This document shows, one piece after another, positions 1-11,057 of a stretch of DNA of 64,000 nt (position 1 is the stretch's first letter; the number at the start of each line of letters is the position of its first letter). The notes beneath the pieces are model-generated. The model was not told the DNA's origin. It did not search any database and saw only the letters and a program-made list of their open reading frames with translations. Position numbers and translations under genes: made by a program. Source of the DNA: Chenopodium formosanum (lineage: Eukaryota; Streptophyta; Magnoliopsida; Caryophyllales; Amaranthaceae); contig CM044877.1 in NCBI GenBank assembly GCA_024500155.1, forward strand, positions 34,905,001-34,969,000, in the 5' to 3' direction.

Positions 1-307
1 AGGAGAAACAAGATCCGAGTTTGAAATTCATGACGTTCTAAACCTCATTGCAGAATTTTGTATCTGGATGAAATAGAGATGAATAGTTTGGGTTGAGAAC
101 TGAAAATTTTGTTAGGGTTTCTTGCTTTGCTTTGGGCGGTTTTAATATTCCTAAAATAAACCTGAAATAGTGGGTTGAGCTAATTACAATCATGTGCGTG
201 GAACATGCTAACATTCTCGAGGCTTTTTCACGTCAAAAATTAATGCCGACCCACAAAAGCGTCGAGATACTATTAAGCGTCGAAATTTTACTCATTTTGT
301 AGTAGTG
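1..307. mobile_element. CACTA (En/Spm-type) transposon, terminal part
   Basis: The segment ends at 307 in ATTTTGTAGTAGTG, the reverse complement of a CACTACTACAAAAT terminus, which is the signature end of CACTA transposons. Just inside it the short motif AAGCGTCGA occurs twice, as expected of subterminal transposase-binding repeats. The next bases, TCTCTAAC, continue the tandem array, whose complete unit elsewhere reads CCCATCTCTAAC, so insertion into the array with a 3-bp TCT duplication is likely. The other end lies outside the window and no transposase is visible. Confidence 0.7.
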
Positions 308-560
308 TCTCTAACTATTAAGTAATACTTCTAATGCTATTAAGTAAACCCTATCATACTATAAAGTATTTGATATTATGCCATTAAGTAATTTTTAAAC
401 TGTTGTTAATTAACCCATCTCTAACTATAAAGTAATTAAGTAAATACAGTGATAAAACATAACTTACCACATAATCTATATTAAGTAACCACTATAAGCT
501 AGCATAAGTAACAACTATCATACTATTAAGTAACCAACTTTATTCTAAATAAGTAACCCC
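308..560. repeat. ATTAAGTAA tandem array, block 1
   Basis: Degenerate tandem repeat of short units ending in CTATTAAGTAA, separated by variable 8-15 bp spacers such as ACCCTATCAT and TTGATATTAT. The same array recurs at 3210-3542 and 13486-13876 in the same orientation. It is AT-rich, has no coding potential, and degrades into an A-rich tract that runs to about 800. Confidence 0.75.
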
Positions 561-812
561 TATTATGAATAAAGAATATAACTTAAAAATAACAAAAGAT
601 AACAAATTACTATATATATTAACAGAAAATAGACAATATATATCAATGTGATTACAACTTTACTATTAAAAACACATAAATTTTGTTCAAAGTAGCAAAT
701 AGTAACTTTGTTCTTATTTTGCAAAAAAAAAAAATAAAAATAAAAATAAAAAAAAAAATAAAAAAAACCTAGCATCTTAAGATAATAGAAAATACATTCT
801 TACTTTCCGCGA
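561..812. other. A/T-rich interval without a gene
   Basis: Very AT-rich sequence including an (AAAAATAAA)-like run at about 720-770. The open frames here encode only low-complexity Phe/Tyr-rich peptides. I see no gene, promoter or element terminus. Confidence 0.5.
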
Positions 813-1060
813 GTGCCCACTTTTTTTGGGGCTTCTGACTTCTTTGTTGTTGCCTTCCCTTCCTTCACTATACCTTCTTCTGCCTGTTTATCCGCCTCAA
901 TAGTAGCAGCCACTGATGCTGCTTCTTCTGCCTTTTGCTTAGCCCTTTTTTTGCTTCTTTTTCTGCCAAGGCAAGTCGTTCTTGACGATCAATCTCTTCA
1001 TTTAACATCACTTCCTCATACAAATCTTTGTTGTTTTCAGTAAACTTCTAAATCTTAACA
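813..1060 (-). pseudogene. Lys/Glu/Ala-rich C-terminal tail, probable last exon of the Ulp1-like gene
   Basis: Read on the minus strand, the interval encodes a charged tail rich in Lys, Glu and Ala. It ends in KKVGTRGK and a stop near 810, and one frameshift in an AAAAAAA/GGG run splits it. Highly charged tails like this occur downstream of the catalytic domain in transposon-borne Ulp1-like proteins. The link to the protease exons at 2308-3168 rests on shared strand and order; the TIR element at 1216-2271 sits between them. It could be an unrelated gene fragment. Confidence 0.4.
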
Positions 1061-1215
1061 ACCTCATCCCGTACTAAGTTCAAGTTGCACAAAACTGATT
1101 AAGCACATATTTCAGCTCGATATCGACGTCGCTCAACTGCCTACAAATACAAAACAAATTAAGGACAAAAATAAATTTTAAATAAAAAATAAGAATAAAT
1201 AAGGAATTAAAAAAC

Positions 1216-2271
1216 AGGAAAAGTTGTCGGGAATAATCTGACCTTTGGCCCATCTTCCAAAATAATCCCACCTTTCGATTATTTTTAAATAATCCGACCT
1301 TTAATGTCAATTTTCTTTAAATGGTCCCAACCGGTCATTTGACTTGCTATAGCAAGTTACAATACACGTGTTGACATTTAATTGGTGGAAAAAATAAAAA
1401 ATAAAAAATAAATAAAAAAATTATTAACTAATTACCCTAACAGCACAACCACCTTTCACGGACACGCAACCCCACTAGCCCGACCACCCTCCACGGCCAC
1501 AACCACACAGCCCCTCCCAGCACCACCAGCCTGACCCCCAAGCGCCGCGCTAAACATCCTCTCCCTTCCCTTGAACCGCCGACTCCCCTCCCCTCACTTT
1601 GAAACCACCAACCACCCTCGTGAACCCCTTTCCATGTCCCGATCCCAGTCCCCCTTCCCTGCCCCGTCCAAATTCCAGCCCTTCCTCCCTTTGTCCGTCC
1701 CGATTCCAGCCCATTTCGGCACTCTCTCCTTCACTCGTCGCGATTCCGGCCTCTCTCTCATTCCTTTGCCCTGATTTCGACCTCCCTCCCCTTCCCCCAT
1801 TTTGATTTCAACCTCACTCACCGTCCTAAAGTCAAAAATTTCGGCCACCCGATTAGCGGCATATTGTCTTCGTCTATATGGGGTTAAAGGGTTGGGTTAG
1901 TTGTTAAATGGGGTTCGCTTAGCTTGGTTTGGTGGGATTCCGGTCAGCGCAGTGGTTTCAAGTGTGGGTGGGATGGTGGTTCTAGGGTTTTGGTTGGGTG
2001 GTGGTGGGTATGGTGGTGGCTGAATCGGTGTGGGTTTGGTGGTGGTGGTGATTTTTTTTTCACAATTTTTATTTTTATTTTTTGACTAATTAAGTAGCAA
2101 CACTTGTAAATTCTACTTAAAAAAAAAATTACCTAGTCAACCGGTTCCAAGTAAAATGGGACCATTTATAGCGGAGTGGGTATAAAGGTGGGATTATTTA
2201 AAAATAATCCAAAGGTGGGATTATTTTTAGCGGACGACCCAAAGGTGGGATTATTCCGGGCAATTTTTCCT
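1216..2271. mobile_element. Non-autonomous terminal-inverted-repeat transposon, about 1.06 kb
   Basis: The ends are inverted copies. The left end reads AGGAAAAGTTGTCGGGAATA and the reverse complement of the right end reads AGGAAAAATTGCCCGGAATA. Similarity continues for roughly 90 bp and includes two to three tandem copies of AATAATCCCACCTTT per arm. The interior shows a strong strand switch: C-rich with little G from about 1440 to 1830, then G-rich from 1870 to 2060. The small Pro/Ser-rich frames are low complexity and probably not genes. I could not resolve a target duplication because both flanks are A-rich, so Mutator-like or foldback assignment is open. Confidence 0.7.
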
Positions 2272-2307
2272 AAAAATTAACAACATTACCTTTGTTAAAT
2301 TTTCACA

Positions 2308-3168
2308 TTAAAAATCTTGACCTTCATACGACAAACAATGATACAAACAGAAGACCCCACAATCTGAATTCTTTAGACAATCTTGAGAATAAAGTTGTAG
2401 CATACGAATATCAAATTCCCTGACATGATGACCTTGATCATGGTTCTTCCTTACCATGTAATTTGACATGAGAAGTCTCTGTATATTAATTAGAAGGATA
2501 AAATATAAGTAAAAATTAAACTTAATTACCAAATCAATATAATAAATACCAAGTGCCAAGTGAATGTATATTAATATGTATGATGACCATCAAATGTCTA
2601 AGTGCAATTTCTTCCAACACCCAAATAATACCATCTATTATCCAAATAATCAACAGTGTTGGTATAAAAGTTTATGACAACAACAGAATAGTGATTCCCA
2701 TAGTAAATTGGAATAAAAATCCGTGGAAAAATAAAAACACAAAATCAAATCTCATAGCTATTAAAAAATTGTAATGAAAATATGCATACACTGAAAAAAT
2801 ATCAAATTAACTACCAGCATAGCATCTAGAAACTCCATTGTTTGAACAGATTCAAGCCAATGATCCCAAGCTCTAAAGAGTTCTAATTCATTATAGCTTC
2901 CTTTTACAGTATATATAAAACGAAATAAAGGATACTAGACAAAATAAAACAATTCAAATGAGGAAAACAAATATAAATGAAAACAAAAAGTATTATTCAT
3001 CATAAGTTAATGACCAAAAATTCTCCACCAAAATAAATCTTCAAACCAGCATCCTCCTTTTGCATCTCAAAATAATTAAGCAAAATAAAAAAACAGTCCA
3101 TAACACAGCTTGATATAAATTCTTCACCAACCAATGTCGTCACTTCTTTATGACGCAGATTATAATTT
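2308..3168 (-). pseudogene. Ulp1-like SUMO/ubiquitin-like protease (peptidase family C48), fragmentary
   Basis: Several minus-strand exon-like blocks together resemble a C48 cysteine protease. Block 3168-3000 encodes GEEFISSCVMDCFFILLN. Block about 2905-2820 encodes LFRAWDHWLESVQTMEFLD. Block about 2735-2570 contains GNHYSVVVINFYT followed by VDYLDN, matching the catalytic His and Asp. Block 2480-2308 contains NSDCGVFCLYHC, matching the catalytic Cys. Intervening AT-rich stretches look like introns. Such proteases cleave SUMO-like modifiers; in plants they are often carried by CACTA and Mutator-like transposons. Stops at block ends and the missing N-terminal region argue for a decayed copy, though some apparent stops may lie in introns. 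Confidence 0.6.
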
Positions 3169-3170
3169 CA

Positions 3171-3196
3171 AAAAAAAAAAAAAAAAAAAAAAAAAA
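3171..3196. repeat. Poly(A) tract
   Basis: An uninterrupted run of about 26 A residues between the Ulp1-like region and array block 2. On the minus strand it is a T run immediately upstream of the first recognisable protease block. Confidence 0.85.
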
Positions 3197-3209
3197 TTAA
3201 AGTTTCCCT

Positions 3210-3542
3210 ATTTCACAAAATAACCCTTGTTAATAACTTATAACCCTTAATAAATAACCCCTATAACCCTTAATTAATAACCCCATAAAAATAGAACAAG
3301 TAAACCATTTAACAAAATTATTAAATAAGAACATAACACTTACATATTATCAACACCATCATAGTTTTATAAAACACATCATACATCATACTTCTAATGC
3401 TATTAAGTAAACCCTATCATACTATTAATAATTGTTATTATGCCATTAAGTAATCCCTAAAATGCTATTAAGTAAACCCTATCATAATATTAAGTAATTT
3501 ATATTATTCCATTAAGTAATCCCTATAATGCTATTAAGTTAC
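3210..3542. repeat. ATTAAGTAA tandem array, block 2, with target duplication of element A
   Basis: Same array as at 308-560. It holds a non-array segment with AACCCTTAATTAATAACC and AACAAGTAAACCATTTAAC (about 3240-3310) that is repeated at 13800-13876. The last five bases, GTTAC (3538-3542), are the left target duplication of element A; the right copy is 13486-13490. Confidence 0.75.
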
Positions 3543-4116
3543 TGTAGACACCTATTTTTTTCTCCCCAAAACTAAACCTAGTGATGAGTACCGTTCACGT
3601 CGAATCATAATCGAATGAAGTGAAAGTGTGGAAAGTTTAGTGTTGCAGATAGTTTTAATTTCTTTTATCCTCCTCTCTCTGTTTTTAAAAACCTATTTTA
3701 AGAAAACAGCCAATCCAGTTTGGTTGGTCCATGATATTGGTCCGATAGTAGTGTAGTTAGATAAGGCTTAAAAAGACATTTCCAACGATATATTATAAGC
3801 CCAATTCCGATGAATATTGAGGAAGTTATGGCCAAATTACTGAAGTGGGCTTGGTTTGATCCTTATATGCGGCCCCATGATCTAGAGGAGGGCATAATAT
3901 AGATTTATCATTCCTAATGCAATTAGGTATGATTTTAGTCTTTTAGATTCTTCTAGAAGGTTCTTTTCATTCCTAATTCAATTAGCATTGATAAATTGAC
4001 TTTTGTTGACTTTTTAGAGTTTTAATTAGAATAAAAGAATGTTTTGAGGAAAATACGATTTTATCCTCCTGTACGGTTAAATTAAATCTGATTTTAGAAA
4101 ACGCGTTAAAAACGGG

Positions 4117-4231
4117 ATTAGCGCCTAATGCCAGATATTAGCGCCTGACGCTAAGCCTAGCGCATAACGCTAGCGTTAACGCCTGGCGCTAATGTTAGCG
4201 TCTGGCGCCAATTGCCGGCCTCGGCGCTAAT
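4117..4231 (+). promoter_or_regulatory. Palindrome array (TTAGCGCC/GGCGCTAA) upstream of the 5' LTR TATA box
   Basis: At least eight copies of TTAGCGCC, TGGCGCC or GGCGCTAA in about 115 bp, in both orientations, so adjacent copies form inverted repeats. The array is sharply GC-rich against AT-rich surroundings and ends about 60 bp before the TATA box. The position suggests an enhancer or protein-binding array in U3; this function is inferred. Confidence 0.6.
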
Positions 4232-4290
4232 CAAGTCTTATCCGCGTCAGAACTCTGTTTTGATTTTTTATCTTTTTGGCTGATTTTCTC

Positions 4291-4299
4291 TATAAATAG
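4291..4299 (+). promoter_or_regulatory. TATA box of element A 5' LTR
   Basis: TATAAATAG in the U3 region, conserved at 12281-12289 in the 3' LTR. It is the only strong TATA motif between the palindrome array and the CT-rich leader, so it probably directs transcription starting about 30 bp downstream. Confidence 0.6.
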
Positions 4300-5502
4300 C
4301 TTTCTAAAAACTCCGTTTTTATTCACCAATTCTCTCTTATTCTAACCAACTCTCATCAAGAATTTCTTGATTCTCTCTCTTTTTCTAAACCAACCCTTTT
4401 ACAAATACAATTCCTCATACATTAGCACTAGACACACCTAGCATAATTCGAAGTTGCCTTCGCCCTAGACGTGAAAGGTTTTAATTTCTGTGGGTTTGGT
4501 CCCAAATCTCTCTTTTAATTATTTAATTTAATTGTTTGTTTTATTATTCTCATTGAAGTTACTAACGCGTATATTTTGTTATTAGAAAGAGATACGAGAC
4601 ATCCAAGTAAGTGCTTTAACTGTTTGCATTTATATTATGATATAGAAATCATGCTTAGGTTGTTATTATGATTCCTAGTATCATGTTAGGATGTTTTCCT
4701 TAATTTGATGTTTAAGGTGACAACAATAAATTTCTAGTATCATGTCTAGGGTAAATTTAATATCAAGTATGGTTAAAAGTATGATGCCATTTATATTCTT
4801 CCTAATATTTATGATTGTTAGTATCATGTTAGGGTTAAAGTTTTGATCTTTAATTTTTAGTGACATGCTAGGGTTTATTATTAATCTTGTTAGTATAATG
4901 CCTAGGATCTTGCTATTATCATGCTTTAACATGAAAATTATGATTATTTTTTTTAATTGTTATTATTATTATATTGCTTGATTTTTATTGTTATTGCTTG
5001 ATCACGCCTTTTATGCATGATTAAAGGGAATTTGTACTTGTAATCACGCTTAATAGGATAATTAATAATCTTGTTTAGGGTTAATTTGATTATAATTCGA
5101 GTGATCGCCAATAATAGTTTATTTGTGCATTAATATTCAACCAACATAGATAATCAGGTTTAGGGTTAAGCCTAATGATTGCATGTTAGTCAGAAAGTGC
5201 ACATGAATACGATCAGAATAAAGTAAAAACCTATTATTAAAGCAGGTTCAATCTCTTTTAGGTTGGATTTGTACCTTCATCCCCAAACTACAAGTCATGG
5301 TTCCAGAAATATTGGAGTTAACGATAATCTTGGAACGTTAAGGGGTGTAACCTTCACCTTATGAACGGTTTACAAGTTCCTAAAACTTGTTGGCGATTCT
5401 TTTGCTCTATCTTCTTTCCCTTTGGACGCCACCGTACTTTAGTGTATGATTACAGTGGGGTTCAAGCTAGGGGTCAACGCTTGAAATATTCCTCACAGTT
5501 TT

Positions 5503-5520
5503 TGGCGACTCCACTGGGGA
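5503..5520 (+). other. Primer-binding site of element A (tRNA-Arg type)
   Basis: TGGCGACTCCACTGGGGA, five bases downstream of the LTR end. It is complementary to the 3' end of a plant tRNA-Arg, the primer commonly used by Tat/Ogre-type elements. The related element E has a mutated copy at 36284-36301. Confidence 0.8.
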
Positions 5521-5802
5521 GGATTTCTATTTTAATTCCTGAAATTTATTTCGGTAATGATCTAGAATGAGTGAATGATGAGACTCGAAAAGTTTTAAGT
5601 ATTTCATGTGAGTAATTTTGATTATCATTATTGTCATATGCATAAAAAAGATCTCATTGGAAAGACCATCCGTAATGAGTTAAAACATAAGATTTTTACA
5701 CGTAGAAAAATTTGAGGAATATCTTTCACAACTAGGATCGAAATAACACTGCGCGAAGCTGGAAAATTTTATCGAGCAGAGAAAACTGCTGAGGCATGTA
5801 GG

Positions 5803-5918
5803 AATTAGCGTCAGCAAACAGAAGTTAGCGCCAGAATTTTGACTGTAGCGCTAGATGACAACTCTGTCGCCAGGCGCTAAAGCCAAAAGCTGGCGCCAAC
5901 CTCTATTTGCTGGCGCCA
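5803..5918 (+). promoter_or_regulatory. Second palindrome array, element A 5' leader
   Basis: Repeats the LTR motif outside the LTR: TTAGCGCCAG, TAGCGCTA, CAGGCGCTAA and two TGGCGCCAA copies within about 115 bp of the untranslated leader, upstream of gag. The surrounding 5521-6390 leader has no convincing gene. Confidence 0.55.
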
Positions 5919-6525
5919 AATTCTTCCAATACCGAGCCAGAAATATGCGTTCTAATTTCGACCAGTTTTTAGCATTGTTTGCTCTATCCTACTTCCTGAT
6001 TGGGTTTTTCTCACTTTTCTGAAACCCATATGTATTCTACATATGGACATAACCCCCTAGGAATTCATGCTCCATCTACCTGATTGAACGCTCTGAGCAA
6101 CAAAGGGTACATCCGAGAATGTTGAATTCACCAAACCATGGAAGAGAATTTTTTAAAAAATTTGTGGTGTCCCATCCACTCGCGCCAACCCTTCACGATG
6201 AGGCTTCCGCGCGGTGCATCCGGAAAATTAACCATGACCATGTCTTAGGTTCATGCATGAGTCGGTTTTTTCCGTCATTTAAGTTGGGGGTACATTCAAT
6301 TCCTAATTCTTCATATCCCTCCATTTACATCATCTTTTCTTCACTTCCTCCATCCATTGCATGTTGAATAAAGTTTGAGTCAAATAATTAACAATGAATA
6401 TCCCCAAATTCCTTTTCCACAGTACTTGGTCGAGAAGAGAAGGGCGATTAATCAAGGATAACATCTTTATTCAAGTCTTACTTTTTGATAAACCGATTCG
6501 TCAAAAGAGGAAGGCTAAAAAGATA

Positions 6526-7422
6526 ATGGCAACTCAAGAGGAAGTAAATGAACTTAGGAGTCAATTGACTAATGTGACTGAGGTGTTAAAGGCTTTAACC
6601 CTCAAAATTGATGAACCTTTGAAGCAACAACAAATGAATCTCATGCAAGAAAGCTTGAGCAAGCTATCTAGTGACTATAAATTTTAGGACATTAGTTCAC
6701 AAGGGGTCTCGCTGGACAAGGAACTTCTTCCACATAAGTTCAATGCCAACGACATCTCAAAATTCAAGGCAACAGATAACCCTTAATTTCATCTAAGAGT
6801 TTTTGAAACTATAATGAATATTAAGGGGATTGATAAGAAAGTCTTTTATTCTTTGTTTTCTTTATCCTTTGAGACCATTTGTCAACAATGGTTCTTTTCC
6901 CTTGACAAAGAGAAAACCTCTTCTTGGGATTCCATAACAAATTCTTTCATAGATAGATATAAGTGCAACATTCAAGACGAAACAGACCACGGACAACTTG
7001 AGATGTTAAAACAAAAAGAAAATGAAGGGTTCACTTCTTTCTTAAAAAAATGGAGGGAAACTTCCGCTAACATGGTTAAAGCTCCTACTGAAAAAGAATA
7101 TGTGAGGATGTTTATTAAGAATCTCCAAGGGAAGTATTCAAAGCACTTAAAATACCAACACAACTTGAATACTTTCAAGGCTGTGTATAATATAGGCATT
7201 GACATTGAAGATGACGACCTTCTGAAAGATAATAGTGCGAGAGGAAAGAAGAACGACCATCCTTCTTCTTCCTCTCCCATTAATGAGGTACATGCTACGA
7301 ACGCCTCTAAATCGCGAATCCAAAGGGTAAAAAGAGGAAAGGTTCACGATACTGAAGAGTGTGGGAAACTCAAAGAAGCTATTCAAGATCTGATCGATGA
7401 CAATAAAACTTTGAGGTTCTAG
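6526..7422 (+). pseudogene. gag: Tat-type gag, matrix/capsid part
   Basis: The probable start is the ATG at 6526, giving MATQEEVNELRSQLTNVTE, an N-terminal coiled-coil-like segment; an upstream in-frame ATG at 6394 also exists. The same frame runs to 7422 but is closed by stops at 6685 and 6784. The central part (CQQWFFSLDKEKTSSWDSIT onward) matches the Retrotrans_gag capsid fold. The end carries a degenerate zinc-knuckle module, HDTEECGKLKEAIQDLIDD. Gag would package element RNA. The homologous N-terminal part is in element E at 37805-38164. Confidence 0.7.
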
Positions 7423-7484
7423 CCATTGAAGAAGATCAAACATCCTTCGATCCATCACTTCTTATCACACCTGTAGGTGAGCCC

Positions 7485-8379
7485 ATGATCGAGACAGCTT
7501 ATTTTACCTATCTCGATGAAGTGGCTATAATTGAGGAGGATGGAAGTCTTTTCTTAGATAGGGAAGACTCGTTAAGTCTAAAAGAGGACGTTCAAAAACT
7601 TCAAGATGTCGTTGCCATGCTCTTGAATATGGTAGAAGGACTAGCAAATCGGGTGATGGTTATCGAACAAAATTCTCGCCAAGGATTTAATAAAGAACTC
7701 AATGCTCCTAAGCCACGGGCAAAATGGACCATTGAAGAATACATACCAATAGGAATGACTTACAATGAAGCTTTTGACTGTCTTCACGATCAAGGTCTCA
7801 TTCACCCCATTGCTCCCAGTCAAGACCCTCTGCTTGAAAAACGGTTTCCCAATTGGGATCCAAATTCTTATTGTCGATACCATAGAGGTCGTGGTCACAC
7901 CACCGAAGTATGTCTCGCCCTTAAAGACCGTGTTCAAGATCTCATTGATTCAAATCTCCTTCTTGTTCCTCGGCGCGACAAGAAGACCAAGATTAGTAAC
8001 AATAAAAATAGTGGTTGTAAAGGAAAGAAGAACGATTATCCTTCTTCTTCCGAAAACACCTACTCTAGTAACAGTGTTGGTACTTTCGACCATAATGGTG
8101 TCTTAGCCATGGACAATCAAGGATCTAAAAGGAAACCCGGGAGAGAGTTCACACCCATTGGAATGACCTACGATGCTGCTTTAGATCGTCTCTATGATCG
8201 AGGATTAATCAAGCCTATTGGCCCTACTGAGGATCCAACGCCAGAAAAATGATCTTTGAGATGGAATCCCAACTCTTATTGCAAGTATCATCGAGGACGT
8301 GGTTATACTACTAATGAATGATACAGGTTTAAAAATCTCATAGAAGCAAATAAGGTCCTATTGCCTCTAGCTAACGAGA
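7485..8379 (+). pseudogene. gag: Tat-type gag C-terminal region with repeated zinc-knuckle modules
   Basis: Open from 7485 to 8252, then two stops. It begins with an acidic, coiled-coil-like stretch, then contains a Tat-type module with PIGMTYNEAFDCLHDQGLI followed by CRYHRGRGHTTEVC (7715-7960). A second copy starts near 8130 with PIGMTYDAALDRLYDRGLI and continues past the stop into CKYHRGRGYTTNE. The C-x2-H-x4-H-x4-C spacing is a variant zinc knuckle, probably for RNA binding. With the remnant in the previous frame this makes three serial copies. No protease or RT follows. Confidence 0.65.
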
Positions 8380-10300
8380 AGACTGGGTGATCATGGAGCA
8401 AACAACACAAGACAGAGGCGAGCTTCAACGACGAAATTTCATGACCTCTTTTTTTTCTATTTCTTTTATTTACCCTTTCCCCAATAAGTCTAGCATAGGC
8501 ACCTTTCTTTTCCTTTAGATTAATTTTGTAGATTATTTCTTTTTCACTTTTAATTAAATGAGCAATTATTTTCTTGCATATGATCGTAACAAAAAAAAAA
8601 AAAAACAAATATCCATGTCAAACTAAGCACAAGGTATACCAATGACTAGAGGCACCCCTTGTAGCCACATCATATTACCTTTCACCCTTCAAATATGCAA
8701 TCCTTTCTTGGTAAACCACTTTGAGCCTCGTCTAACGATAGACCCTTCATTTTTTTAACCTACATCTACCTAACCTGGGATGGGATGGTGTGTAACTTAT
8801 GCAATTTCTAAAGCTTGAGTGATTTCAAAGGATCAAAATAAATAAATAAGCAAAAAAATAAATAAATGTGTACAAAAGGGCAAGTGTTCAAATGTCTTTG
8901 ATACGAAAATATCTTTCATAAGAATACGTCTCGGATTGCGTTTCTTATCGAGTGCTCGGTACCATGCTTGAGAAACATGAATGCCAAGTGAGTGATAAAA
9001 CGCATGATCGGGATTGCCTACACTTATTAAAATAAAATAAATGCTAAAGCAAAAAAGAGTAGAAACTCAAGCATACAAAAAAAAAATACAAGGATTCAAA
9101 AGCAAGGTTGCACACCTTGGGGGCTTATCGAGGGTCTTGAGCCTTTATCCCCTTCTTCTTCAAGCCTTTAGCCTAACCACGTTACAACCCTTAAAAAGAA
9201 CTTTTTGAGGTATACATACAGTTGTGCGAGGTTCGGCCTGATTCCTAACGGATACGTAGGCAACCTCACATCGAGGTGGGGTCGTAATAAAATGCATTCA
9301 TATTCACATTCACACACCATGATCATATCATGGGATCTCCTATGCTCATCCCTATTTACTTAGAGCTAGACTTGGGGGCTTGATCCCTACATCATTAGCT
9401 TATCTAGCCTAAGAGCCACCACCATTTGACTCTTTTCAATGTATTTTCCCATACACTTAGCCCTTGTGGCCTAACTTTAGTGTCACTATCACACACATCA
9501 CAGATACATGACCACATATACCTCCCCTTAGGAACCCTTTGTCATGGAATCTTAACACAACTTTGAAGCATACCTTATCATATCAACATCACTCATCAAT
9601 CATAATCATCAATGCATCACGAAGTATCAAGTGCTTAGCCTCCGTGCCTATGTTACCCAAATACTTTCATCATGGAGTCAACAATTAAGATAGCATAGGA
9701 TGAATTAATCCATTGCAAAACATTTGACTAAGCTCATTCAACATGCACCTTCAAAAACTTAGATTCTTTTTTCGCGTCATTCTTTTTCGGGAGAAAGCCG
9801 GTACCCTCCACAAAAACGACGGAAAATTTTTGTGTTTTTGCATTTTCGAGTTGCACGATAACATTACAATGCACACACGGGTCATGAGTCACATGTGTCA
9901 TTACACTTTGAGTCGAGCCAACCTCAAGTCAATTACAGCGAGTCAAGTTTATACCTTGAGTCATGTCAAGTCAATGAGTTGAGTTAAGCGACATTAAACC
10001 TTAGGTCAACCCTAAAATAAAGAAAGATACGCAAAGTCCTATAGTTAAAAATATAAATGTAGGTACATCCCAGCAAACGAGGACATTCCCGGATTTTTTT
10101 CGAAGAAACCGCGAATATGATACAGGAGATTCCTCTAAGATAAGAGGAGTTACATAGATCAATAAATTAGAGATGAAGAGCTTTAATTTACAAAAGATTA
10201 TTTGAGCGGGTTTGGTTGAAAGGAAACAACCAAGTTCAAAGTTTGAAGCAAAATCGAGCAATGAACAGCGGCAGCAAGAGCAGAATAGGGAAAACCTGAC
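8380..10300 (+). other. Element A internal non-coding region
   Basis: About 1.9 kb with no supported gene. It includes a C/T-rich post-gag segment, A-rich runs, and a block at 8757-9010 that recurs at 56982-57235, where it serves as the pre-insertion sequence for element D. Where an autonomous Tat element would carry pol, there is none here. Confidence 0.6.
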
Positions 10301-10400
10301 TCCAGCGCCAGACAACAACAACTAGCGTCTAGTAATAGATTTCAGTGTCTGGCGACAGAGCCAAATTGCAGCGCCAGAGACATTGCAGCGGCGACAGAAC
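10301..10400 (+). promoter_or_regulatory. Third palindrome array of element A
   Basis: Contains CAGCGCCAGA twice, TAGCGTCTAG, GTGTCTGGCGACAG and GCGGCGACAG, all variants of the GCGCCAG/CTGGCGC motif seen in the LTR and leader. It lies in the 3' non-coding part just upstream of the tandem repeats. Confidence 0.5.
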
Positions 10401-10580
10401 GCTCAACCACTCAGAGCAGTTATTTCAACCTCTATCAGTAATTTTTGGTTCCTTGGTACGCCAGTTAGCCCCTTTAAGCAATTTGACATGATCAAGTGGT
10501 CAGCTTGATTGCAATCGCAATAAGTGATCGACCTAAAAGATTGTCTCACTTAGCTTAAGCGCCTAAGCATTGGCTCATCG

Positions 10581-10690
10581 CAGAGACACCGACATACTGG
10601 TTCATAAATAACAGAGACACCAACATACTGGTTCATAAACAATAGAGGCACTAACATAATGGTTCACAAGAAAAAGCGCCGACGTACTAG
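10581..10690 (+). repeat. Minisatellite, about 31-bp unit, three copies
   Basis: Tandem copies of AGAGACACCRACATACTGGT plus TCATAAA, with the third copy more diverged. It lies in the 3' non-coding region of element A next to a second minisatellite. Confidence 0.65.
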
Positions 10691-10791
10691 CATAGCGGAA
10701 GTAAAGTTCAAGAGTGCTTTAAATATTGACAAGTGTTGGTCTTCGGAAGTTTTTCTTCGAAATATTATCGCAACAAACATTCAAGTATCGA

Positions 10792-11055
10792 AGCTCTTTT
10801 ATTCAGAGACGCGTGGACATATCATTTAAGCTCTTTTGTTTAGAGACGTGTGGACATATCATTTAAGCTCTTTTGTTCAGAGACGCATAGACATATCATT
10901 TAAGCTCTTTTGTTCAGAGACGCATGGACATATCATCAAGCTCTTTTGCTCAGAGACGCGTGGGCATTATATCATCAAAAGCTCTTTGTTCAGAGACGCG
11001 TGAACATATTCAAAGAAGCTCTGTTGTTCAGAGACGAGTGAACATAAAAAAAGCA
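10792..11055 (+). repeat. 37-bp minisatellite, about seven copies
   Basis: Tandem units starting AGCTCTTTTGTTCAGAGACG at 10792, 10829, 10866, 10903, 10939, 10980 and 11017. The first intervals are exactly 37 bp and later ones vary between 36 and 41 bp. Such arrays in the 3' region are known from Tat/Ogre elements and can seed satellite DNA. Confidence 0.8.
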
Positions 11056-11057
11056 AG

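Larger units (their letters stand above)
3543..5497 (+). repeat. Element A 5' LTR
   Basis: Begins TGTAGACACC directly after GTTAC and ends CTCACA before the primer-binding site. It contains a palindrome array (4117-4231), a TATA box (4291-4299) and a long U5/leader-like segment with repeated TTAGTATCATG(T/C)TAGG phrases. Its counterpart is 11536-13485. Confidence 0.9.

Noticed and set aside
308..560. Regular ATTAAGTAA units look like a CRISPR-type repeat array
   Set aside because: Units are short and imperfect with irregular AT-rich spacers, the context is plant transposons, and no cas genes exist. It is a degenerate tandem repeat.
1571..1848. Overlapping Pro/Ser- and Gly/Arg-rich ORFs in the TIR element
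   Set aside because: Open frames on both strands reflect C-rich sequence lacking A/T stop codons; no domain or conserved copy supports coding.
5361..5570. 69-codon ORF spanning the element A 5' LTR end
   Set aside because: It crosses the LTR end and the primer-binding site, so it is a chance frame.
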